DNA of 64,000 bases from QWHO01 sp039809865 (GTDB taxonomy: Bacteria; Vulcanimicrobiota; Xenobia; Xenobiales; QWHO01): the NCBI GenBank assembly GCA_039809865.1, contig JBDHVW010000024.1:1-64000 (forward strand), written 5' to 3'. The notes beneath the pieces are model-generated. The model saw nothing but the letters and a program-made list of their open reading frames with translations. It did not search any database and had not been told where the DNA came from. Positions 7,197 through 14,275 of the stretch are shown in pieces. The first letter of the stretch is position 1; each line of letters begins with the position of its first letter. A program made the position numbers and the translations under genes.

Positions 7197-9905
7197 GTGA
7201 ACAGCCTGCCCGACATCTGGCGCCTCGAGCCGGACCAGGTCTTTCCGCTGCTCCGGACGAGCCCCGGCGGCCTGTCCCGCGAGGAAGCCGCCGCGAGGCT
7301 GGCGCGCCTCGGGCCCAACCGGCTGCCGGAGCCCCCACAGCGCCCCCTGGCCAAGAAGCTGATGGATCAGCTCAGTCACCCGATGGCTCTGCTCCTGTGG
7401 GTGGCTGGCCTGCTCTCCTTCCCGGCCGGAATGCCAGAGCTGGGCTGGGCCATCTGGGGCGTGGTGGTGCTCAATGCCGCGTTCAGCTTCTGGCAGGAGT
7501 TCCGGGCCGAGCGCGCCCTGGCCGCGCTGGCCGAGGTCCTGCCTCAGACCACCCGCGTCTGGCGCTCGGGGGAGCTGGTGGTCCTGCCCGCCTCCGAGCT
7601 CGTCACGGGCGATGTGATCGAGCTGGAGGACGGCGATCGCGTCTGTGCGGATTCGCGCCTGGTCTGGGCCGAGAGTCTGAGCCTGGATGTGTCCGTCTTG
7701 ACGGGAGAATCGATGCCCGTGGCCCGCGAAGCCGAAGCCGCCCAGCCCAGAAAGCTCGTGGCGGTGCGCGGCGGCCAGGGCCTCGGACCGGGCGAGTCCA
7801 GCTCCCTCGAGCACGTCAGTCCGGCGGAGCGTCGCAATCTGGCTCTGGCCGGAAGTCTCGTGGCCACCGGCCGCGGACGCGCCGTCATCTTCGCCACGGG
7901 CTCCCAGACCGAGCTCGGACACGTCGCGCACCTGACCGCCACCATCCAGCGGGACCGCAGCACCCTGGAGGTCCAGATCGAGCGGGTCGTGCGCGTGGTC
8001 ACCCTGCTCGCCGTGGGGATCGGAGCGCTGGTGTTCGCGTTGACCTACCTCGTGGTGGGGTTGGGATTGCTGCCCAGCCTGCTGTTCGCCATCGGGATCA
8101 TCGTGGCCAACGTCCCCGAGGGCTTTCTCCCCACCGTGACCCTGTCGCTTGCGATGGCCGTGCAGCGCATGGCCCGCCGACGGGCCCTGGTGCGCCGCCT
8201 GTCGGCCGTCGAGACGCTTTCGGCCGCCACCGTGATCTGCACCGATAAGACGGGCACCCTGACCGAGGGCCGCATGGCCCTTCGCGCCATCTGGCGTCCG
8301 GGTGCCGGAGAGAGCGAGACGGACCGGTTGCTCGTGACCGGAGCCGCTCTCTGCTCCAACGCGCGCCTGGAGAGCGGGGACCCCACCGAGGTCGCCCTGC
8401 TCCAGGCCGCCGTGGCGCTTGGACTGGAGCAGTCCGAGTTGGAGAGCCGCTGCCCCCGGCTCCGGGAGATCCCTTTCGACACGCGGCGGCGTCTGATGAC
8501 GGTCGTGGTGCGGCCGGGTGAGCTGTGGCCGGAGCCGGCGGCCCAGCTGGCCCTGACCAAAGGGGCGCCGCTCGAGGTGCTGCGCCGCTGCAAGTCCTGG
8601 CTTCGCGACCGGGTGCTCCCCCTGGACGAGAAGGCGCGCCAGGAGGCCGAGAGCATGATCGCGTCGCTGGCGGACCGCGCCTTCCGCGTGTTGGCCCTGG
8701 CCGCCCGGCCGGGCGACGACCTGGTCGCGTTGCCACCCCAATCGCTCGAACAGGACCTGGTCTTCCTGGGCCTGGTGGCCCTCTACGACCCGCCCCGGCC
8801 GGAGGTCCCCGAGGCTGTGGCCCAGTGCCGGCGGGCGGGCTTGCGCGTGCACATGGTGACCGGAGACCACGGCCGCACCGCCCGAGCGATCGCCCTCCAG
8901 GTCGGCCTGGGGGCCGACCACGTCGTCACCGGCGAGGAGCTGGACCGCCTCACCGAGGCGCAGCTGCGCGGTCTGCTCAAGACCTCCCATGGACTGGTTT
9001 TCGCCCGCATGATACCGGAGCAGAAGCTCCGCCTGGTGCAGGCCTTCCAGGACCTGGGGGAGATCGTGGGAGTGACCGGAGATGGCGTCAACGATGCTCC
9101 CGCTCTGCGAGCGGCCCACATCGGCATCGCGATGGGGAAGAAGGGCACGGACGTCGCGCGCGAGGCGGCCGACATCGTGCTGACCGATGACAACTTCGCC
9201 AGCCTCGTCATGGCCATCGAGGAGGGCCGCGCGGTCTACGCCAACATCCGCCGATTTCTGACCTACGTGCTCTCGAGCAACGTGCCCGAAATGCTGCCCT
9301 TCCTGTTCATGGTCTCGCTGGGGATCCCCCCGGCCCTGACGATTCTCCAGATCCTGGCTGTCGATCTGGGGACCGACATCGTGCCGGCGCTGGCTCTGGG
9401 CATCGAGCCGGCCGAGCCGGGAACCATGGCCGAGCCGCCGCGTCGCCAGGAGCAGCGTCTGCTCGACGCGGGCCTGCTCGCGCGGGCGTACGGCTATCTG
9501 GGTATGTGGGAGGGCGCGGCCGCCATGCTCGGATTCTCGGCCGTCTGGTGGGCTCACGGTTACGGGCTCTCCGAGCTGCAGGCGCTCTGTCCGGCCCTCC
9601 TGCGGGGCACGGCCAACCCCGAGGCGATGTTCGTCTGGGCCCAGTCGACGACGGTGGCCCTGGCCACCATCGTCGCCTGCCAGGTCGGAAACGTGCTGGT
9701 CTGCCGCGCTCCCGGCGCCTGGCTCCGGAACCGCCTTCTGTGGGTCGGGGTCGGTCTGGAGACGCTGGCCGTGCTGGCCTTCACCCACGTCGGCTGGGTC
9801 CAGGGGCTCTTCCACACCACCGCGCTCGAGAGCTGGCAATGGCTCTGGCTGGCGCTCTGGCCCCCGCTCATGCTGGCCGTGGGATCCCGGTCGTCCGCCG
9901 CTTAG
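7197..9905 (+). CDS. P-type cation-transporting ATPase (P2 type)
   Basis: A 902-residue inner-membrane ion pump of normal length. Visible landmarks: N-terminal cation-ATPase domain, TGES (169-172) of the actuator domain, NVPEGFLPT in M4 (from 305), phosphorylation motif DKTGTL (Asp350), the TGDH nucleotide-domain motif and the GDGVND hinge (628-633), then six C-terminal membrane segments. The NVPEG[LF]LPT form of M4 is characteristic of Na+/K+-ATPase-like (P2C-type) pumps more than of Ca2+ pumps, so Na+, K+ or H+ export is plausible; the substrate is not proven. The GTG start has a TGTGAT -10-like box 6 nt upstream. It lies downstream of the hsp20 terminator and converges on the two-partner-secretion operon. 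Confidence 0.93.
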   Translation: MNSLPDIWRLEPDQVFPLLRTSPGGLSREEAAARLARLGPNRLPEPPQRPLAKKLMDQLSHPMALLLWVAGLLSFPAGMPELGWAIWGVVVLNAAFSFWQEFRAERALAALAEVLPQTTRVWRSGELVVLPASELVTGDVIELEDGDRVCADSRLVWAESLSLDVSVLTGESMPVAREAEAAQPRKLVAVRGGQGLGPGESSSLEHVSPAERRNLALAGSLVATGRGRAVIFATGSQTELGHVAHLTATIQRDRSTLEVQIERVVRVVTLLAVGIGALVFALTYLVVGLGLLPSLLFAIGIIVANVPEGFLPTVTLSLAMAVQRMARRRALVRRLSAVETLSAATVICTDKTGTLTEGRMALRAIWRPGAGESETDRLLVTGAALCSNARLESGDPTEVALLQAAVALGLEQSELESRCPRLREIPFDTRRRLMTVVVRPGELWPEPAAQLALTKGAPLEVLRRCKSWLRDRVLPLDEKARQEAESMIASLADRAFRVLALAARPGDDLVALPPQSLEQDLVFLGLVALYDPPRPEVPEAVAQCRRAGLRVHMVTGDHGRTARAIALQVGLGADHVVTGEELDRLTEAQLRGLLKTSHGLVFARMIPEQKLRLVQAFQDLGEIVGVTGDGVNDAPALRAAHIGIAMGKKGTDVAREAADIVLTDDNFASLVMAIEEGRAVYANIRRFLTYVLSSNVPEMLPFLFMVSLGIPPALTILQILAVDLGTDIVPALALGIEPAEPGTMAEPPRRQEQRLLDAGLLARAYGYLGMWEGAAAMLGFSAVWWAHGYGLSELQALCPALLRGTANPEAMFVWAQSTTVALATIVACQVGNVLVCRAPGAWLRNRLLWVGVGLETLAVLAFTHVGWVQGLFHTTALESWQWLWLALWPPLMLAVGSRSSAA

Positions 9906-11545
9906 AAGCGCGTGCCGAACTGCCCGTAGACCACCGGGTTGCGCCCGTAGATGTTGGTGCTGGGCGCGATCGGGAAGCCCAGGTCGAGCCGCAGGGAAGT
10001 GTTGTCCCAGAGATTGGCGCGCCAGCCCACGCCGCCGCCGAAGAGCGACTCGTGCGACAGCTGGCCCGGCTGGGCCGTGTTGAGCCACGCCTGGCCGTGG
10101 TCGAGGAAGAAACCCATCTGGAGCTGCGCGTCGGGCTCGTCGTAGAGCGTGAAGCGATACTCGCCGCTCATCGTGTAGCCCACGTCGCCCAGGAACTCGG
10201 ACTGGATGTAACCGCGCACCGACTCGGGGCCGCCCAGGGCATACTGCTCGCTGATCAAGAGCGAGCTGCCGGTCACCTGACCGCCGGCCCGGAACAGCAG
10301 ATACTGCCCGCCGCCGAGCTGCTGCACGCGGGCCCCGTCGAGGTTGAGCTTGGTGAACGAGTCGCCGCCGCCCACTCGGGAGGCCAGCGGGTCGCCGTTG
10401 GGCGTGCCGCCCAGGAACGTGCCCAGGCCCTGGGTGAGGTAGGTGTTGAAGAACGTGCGGCCGTCCTGGTCGAGCCAGTTGCCGCTGTAGCCCAACGTGA
10501 GCTCGCGCAACTCGTCCAGGCTCAGGGGCGTGCTGCCCAGGAAGAAATTGTCCACGCTCTTCGAGGTGAAGCCGCCGTAGAGATCGGACGAGTGGCGCAG
10601 GCTGCGCTCGAGCGGGTGGGTGAAGTTGACCCCGAAGATCTCGGCCGTGCCGCGGATGTCGAGCACGGTCAGCTCCTGGCCCACGAACGTGTCGGCGTTG
10701 GCATACTGGAACGAGATGCGATCGCCGTCATTGGTGACCGGCAGCGTGTAGGCCGCCTGCAGATAAGGCTTGAAGCGCCGCGAGGGGAACGGGAAGACGG
10801 CCCGGGCGAAGAAGTTGTCGCCCTCGGTCAGCAGGTTGCCCGCGAAGAAGTCGGCCCCGGCCCGGTTCTCGCCCGTGAAACGGCTCCCGAAGTTGTTGTA
10901 GTCGAGCCCGCCGTGGATGGGGGTGTCGTCTTCCACCTTCAGCACCGCGTCGGTCTCGCCCTGATTGGCGCCCGGCTTGAGCACGCTGCGCACTTTGAGA
11001 TCGCTGAACTCGTTCAGAAGGCGGAGCTGGCGCTCGAGGGACTCGGAATTCCAGACGCCGTTCTCGGTGGCCGGCTCGAAGTAATACTTGATGAAATCGG
11101 TGGAGTATTCGTCGTTGCCCTCCACCGTGACCGTTCCCACCTTGCCTTCCAGCGCGAACAGCTTGACCACGCCGGCTTCGGCCGTTTGGGGGGGCACCAC
11201 CACCTGGGCCAGGAAGTATCCCTTCTCGCGGTAGAGCGCCTGCAGCTTCTGGGCTGCCTCGCGCAGCTCACCCAGGGTGACCTCACGGTTCTCGTAAGGA
11301 GCCAGCACGCTCTGCACCTGCTCGGGCTTGAGCACGGTGTTGCCTTCCACCACCAGGGAGCCGACCTTGAAGCGCGGCCCCGTGTCGGGGTTGACCGGAG
11401 GGGGCGTGGTGGGGGGCGTCACGTCGATCGGACTGGTGGTCGGCGTGGTGGGGGCTGGAGTGGGATTCGTGGAGGGACGGGGTTGCGCGTGGACGCTCGC
11501 CACTGTCAGGCAGCTCAGGACCACTCCCAGGATCGCGTTCTTCAC
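9902..11545 (-). CDS. ShlB/FhaC/HecB-family outer-membrane transporter (TpsB)
   Basis: A 547-residue two-partner-secretion barrel that exports a large TpsA partner across the outer membrane. It has a signal peptide (cleavage near the AQA-like site at about 20), a Pro/Thr-rich linker, two POTRA domains (about 58-125 and 130-205) and a 16-strand barrel to the C-terminus. The conserved L6-loop motif appears as GGPESVRGY near residue 440, and the last residue is Phe, the signal recognised by the Bam complex. GTG start with GAGGAA upstream; it overlaps the previous gene by 4 nt (GTGA), so translation is coupled. Its cognate TpsA appears reduced to a remnant at 12241-12651. Confidence 0.93.
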   Translation of the reverse strand: MKNAILGVVLSCLTVASVHAQPRPSTNPTPAPTTPTTSPIDVTPPTTPPPVNPDTGPRFKVGSLVVEGNTVLKPEQVQSVLAPYENREVTLGELREAAQKLQALYREKGYFLAQVVVPPQTAEAGVVKLFALEGKVGTVTVEGNDEYSTDFIKYYFEPATENGVWNSESLERQLRLLNEFSDLKVRSVLKPGANQGETDAVLKVEDDTPIHGGLDYNNFGSRFTGENRAGADFFAGNLLTEGDNFFARAVFPFPSRRFKPYLQAAYTLPVTNDGDRISFQYANADTFVGQELTVLDIRGTAEIFGVNFTHPLERSLRHSSDLYGGFTSKSVDNFFLGSTPLSLDELRELTLGYSGNWLDQDGRTFFNTYLTQGLGTFLGGTPNGDPLASRVGGGDSFTKLNLDGARVQQLGGGQYLLFRAGGQVTGSSLLISEQYALGGPESVRGYIQSEFLGDVGYTMSGEYRFTLYDEPDAQLQMGFFLDHGQAWLNTAQPGQLSHESLFGGGVGWRANLWDNTSLRLDLGFPIAPSTNIYGRNPVVYGQFGTRF

Positions 11546-12240
11546 GGGTTCTTCCTCACTTCAGCCAGGGTTAGCGTGACGTCGCGCCACAATCCGTCGG
11601 TCAGCACCGGCAGGTTCGGCGAGTGACCCGTCTGGGCCGACTCGCTGTTCGTCAGCTCCGCCTCGAGCTCTTTATACAGGTTGTCGCGCGTAGAGGGGTT
11701 GGGCTCCTGGGCCCAGAGGGCGCGCTGAATAACGATGGTGCGCTGCTTGTCGAGCTGGAGCTCGGTGCCGTACATGCCGGCCCTGGCCAGGCGCATCCCC
11801 TCCCGGACCGTCATGACCGCCTGGCGATAGGGCGACGCGTCACCGGCCACCTTGAAGCCGCCCGACCGGGCCGAAGGGGGCTGTTTGTTGGACTCCAGAC
11901 AGTAGCCCCGCACCAGCAGAGTGACCGACTTGCCCGCGGGTATGACCACATCGCCCGTGCCCTCCAGAATCATCTTCTGTGTGCCCGGGTCGCCCGGCTC
12001 GATCACCTGACCGGTGGCCAGGTTGACCGTCATGTCCTCCCCCGTATTGTTGGTCATTTTGAGGTTGAATATATTTCCCGAGAACAGGCCTCGCCCCTGC
12101 CACTCCAGCTGGAGCCCCCGGGATATCTGAGCCTGGATGCGGGCCGCCGAGTCGTTGACCTCGCGGACTGGATCGATCTGGGCCCAGGCGCCCAGAGTCA
12201 ATAATAGCAACAGGAGTGCGATTGGCTTGAGGCGCATCAT
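11542..12240 (-). CDS. Secreted protein in the two-partner-secretion operon, unknown
   Basis: A 232-residue protein with a clear signal peptide (residues 1-20, LLLLLLTLGAWAQ). The mature part has a beta-rich stretch (about 45-115: FNLKMTNNTGEDMTVNL, VIPAGKSVTLLVRGYC) resembling an Ig-like or cupredoxin-like sandwich, followed by a helical C-terminal half. It sits between the TpsA remnant, whose stop codon abuts this ATG, and tpsB, which it overlaps by 4 nt. It is probably a periplasmic or surface accessory of the secretion system; no family is recognised. Confidence 0.8.
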   Translation of the reverse strand: MMRLKPIALLLLLLTLGAWAQIDPVREVNDSAARIQAQISRGLQLEWQGRGLFSGNIFNLKMTNNTGEDMTVNLATGQVIEPGDPGTQKMILEGTGDVVIPAGKSVTLLVRGYCLESNKQPPSARSGGFKVAGDASPYRQAVMTVREGMRLARAGMYGTELQLDKQRTIVIQRALWAQEPNPSTRDNLYKELEAELTNSESAQTGHSPNLPVLTDGLWRDVTLTLAEVRKNP

Positions 12241-12651
12241 TTACTCGTCCTTTTTCTTCAGGTCGCGGGGATACTTGGTCCTGGCCATGAATTCCTCGTC
12301 CTCTTCCAACTCGGACGGCACGATGAGCTCGTCGTCCTGCGCGAAGTAATTGGTCAGGTTGCCCAGACCGGGGTTGACGACCAGCGGCCGGGGCGACTTC
12401 CTCCGGCACCAGCGGGGGCAGCACCGGCTCGACCGGAGCGACCGGGCCGTTGGGACCCACACAAGCGGTGTCGTCCACGTCGCCGTTGATGGCGCCGGCC
12501 GCATCCAGGCGCACGTTGGTGCCCACGATGCCGGCCTGGTTGCCCAGGTTGCCGCCGTTGACCTCGATGTTGCCCGCGGAGCCGACTCTGGAGCTTCTTT
12601 AGCGCCCGCGGGCGCGAGGATTTCATCGGCCGGGTCGAACTCCTCGAGCAC
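12241..12651 (-). pseudogene. Frameshifted C-terminal remnant of a filamentous-haemagglutinin-type TpsA
   Basis: Natural-looking protein sequence is split between two frames. In one frame, positions about 12598-12390 encode GSAGNIEVNGGNLGNQ followed by a VRLDAAGAINGDVDD-type stretch, the beta-helix repeat style of filamentous haemagglutinins. The other frame supplies both the N-terminal part (EEFDPADEILAPAG) and the C-terminal part (VNPGLGNLTNYFAQDDELIVPSEL to the stop at 12241). Two frame changes are needed and only about 136 codons remain, so the exported partner of the TpsB at 9902-11545 is truncated and broken. An assembly error could explain one shift but not the missing upstream body, because an unrelated divergent gene starts at 12675. 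Confidence 0.6.
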
Positions 12652-12674
12652 AGAGTGAAAGTGAGCTAGAAGCC

Positions 12675-13121
12675 ATGCGCAAGAGAGTCCTCTCCGCCAC
12701 CACCGTCGCCCCCGTCGACGAGTGGCTCGATCTGAGCGAGATCGCCACCGTCGAAGTCACTTCCGAAGCCGACGGCTATCCCGCCGAGAGCGTCTTCCAG
12801 TTTGGCCCCAACGATGGGTGGCGCGCCGATGGCACCGGCGAGCAGGTGCTGCGACTGGTGTTCGACGAGCCGCGCACCATCAAGCGCGTGCAGCTCGAGT
12901 TCCGGGAGCGTCACCAGGAGCGCACCCAGGAGTTCACGCTGGCCAGCGACCGGGGTGAGATCGTTCGCCAGCAGTGGAGTTTCAGCCCGGATGGCTCGAC
13001 CAGCGAGCTCGAGGACTATCGCATGGACCTTCCCCAGGTGCGCATGCTGGAGCTGCGGCTCAAGCCCGACCTGAGCCCGGAGCGCGCCACCGCCAGCTTG
13101 CAGAGCTGGCGCGTCGCCTGA
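12675..13121 (+). CDS. Discoidin-like (F5/8 C-type) binding protein
   Basis: A 148-residue single-domain protein. The pattern (WLDLxxIATVEVTSE, GWRADxxGEQxLRLVFDEP, IKRVQLEFRE, RTQEF, EIVRQQWSFSP, LEDYRMDL, LELRLKPD) fits a family of stand-alone jelly-roll proteins usually annotated as carbohydrate-binding. No signal peptide, so it would act in the cytoplasm. It ends at 13121, directly abutting the stop of the converging propeller gene. The -10-like TGAGCT lies 7 nt upstream of the ATG. The ligand is unknown. Confidence 0.75.
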   Translation: MRKRVLSATTVAPVDEWLDLSEIATVEVTSEADGYPAESVFQFGPNDGWRADGTGEQVLRLVFDEPRTIKRVQLEFRERHQERTQEFTLASDRGEIVRQQWSFSPDGSTSELEDYRMDLPQVRMLELRLKPDLSPERATASLQSWRVA

Positions 13122-14117
13122 TTACTCGAGCACGATCCGCTTGACCGTGCCCTCGCGGGTGCTGAGAACCAGGCTTCCGTCGGGCGCCTGGACGATCTCG
13201 CCCTCGGGCAACGGCAGCTCCTGCTTGATGGCGCCGGTCTCGCCGTCGAGCGCCGTCAGCGTGTTGCGGTTATGGAAGAAGACCGTGCCGTCCTTGTGCA
13301 CGAACGTCTTGTCCACGTTGCTGTCGGTCTTGTGGTTCCACTTGACGTCGCCGGTCTTGCCCTCGAGGCAGGTCACGTTGCCTTTGAAAGTGCTGGTGAC
13401 GACCTCGCCGTTGGGACCGGGGCTGGGGTTGTTGACGTAGGACTCGTTCATCCGGTACTGCCACTGGGTGGCGCCGTTGGGGTCGAGCGCGGTCAGGGTG
13501 CCGCCGAAGCCCACCGTGTAGATCGTGCCGTCGGGAGCCACCACCGGCTGGTGCTTGGGGCTGCCGGCCTCGACCTGCGTGGCCCAGCTCAGCGTGCCCT
13601 GGGGAGTGATGTTGTAAAGCTTGCCGTCCTGGGTCTGGGCCAGCACTCCGCCTTCGGGGGTGAGCGTGATGCCCAGCGCGTTGCGCACCGGCAGGTTGTA
13701 CTGCAGCGAGATGCTTTCGCCCTCGGGCTTGATGCCGGTCAGGGAGTTGCGCCCGCCCACCACGGTGAGCTGGTCGCTGATGGCCACCGCCCCGGGATAA
13801 CCGTTGCCCTGGTAGCCCCAGACGCGCTCACCCGACTGCGAGTCGCTGCCGACCAGGGTTCCGTCCACGCTGCGCAGCACGACGCGGCCGTTCATCTCAC
13901 CCTCCAGGTTGCCCTGGTGGCTCACGTCGACGGTGCTGATGTTGGCGCCGGAGTTCAGGTCCAGGCGGTGCAGCTGGCAGTGCACCTCGTCGAAGGAGCC
14001 CAGCACCACCTGGTCGCCGCTCATCGAAGGCTTGCCGTAGAGGGTCTTGCCCAGGTCCTTGCTCCAATCGACGCGCGCCGTGGCCGCTGATTGGGGAGCA
14101 CTGAAGACGTTGAGCAT
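13122..14117 (-). CDS. PQQ-like beta-propeller repeat protein
   Basis: A 331-residue beta-propeller built from repeats with the Asp-Gly-Thr-[IV]-[YF]/LTALD pattern (for example APDGTIYTVGFGGTLTALD). This is the PQQ-like or WD-like propeller seen in BamB and outer-membrane-assembly relatives, but here without a signal peptide. The ATG at 14117 is preceded by GGAGGT (14121-14126); an upstream in-frame ATG at 14135 is less likely. It is divergent from the Hsp70-like gene, with a shared 158-bp intergenic region holding an ACTTTCCGAAA motif. It resembles the propeller at 17624-18856 in style and may be a paralogue. Confidence 0.85.
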   Translation of the reverse strand: MLNVFSAPQSAATARVDWSKDLGKTLYGKPSMSGDQVVLGSFDEVHCQLHRLDLNSGANISTVDVSHQGNLEGEMNGRVVLRSVDGTLVGSDSQSGERVWGYQGNGYPGAVAISDQLTVVGGRNSLTGIKPEGESISLQYNLPVRNALGITLTPEGGVLAQTQDGKLYNITPQGTLSWATQVEAGSPKHQPVVAPDGTIYTVGFGGTLTALDPNGATQWQYRMNESYVNNPSPGPNGEVVTSTFKGNVTCLEGKTGDVKWNHKTDSNVDKTFVHKDGTVFFHNRNTLTALDGETGAIKQELPLPEGEIVQAPDGSLVLSTREGTVKRIVLE

Positions 14118-14275
14118 GAAACCTCCTGACTGCAAGTTTGGTGTCGACTTGGAGAATACCCGGGGGTTCTGAAAACTTTCCGAAACGCGCTGCGATAGGA
14201 TTCTTGGGCACTCCGGCGGTAGTGCATGCGTCCTATCCAGGAGGGTCCGCCCGGAGGGGCTCGGAAACGTCCCCT

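Noticed and set aside
7158..10088. A 976-codon open frame antisense to the P-type ATPase
   Set aside because: His/Gln/Gly-rich composition with no motif; the sense frame has every ATPase signature.
9506..11626. A 706-codon plus-strand frame across the secretion operon
   Set aside because: Antisense to a clear TpsB barrel; composition is Val/Glu/Gly/Arg low complexity.
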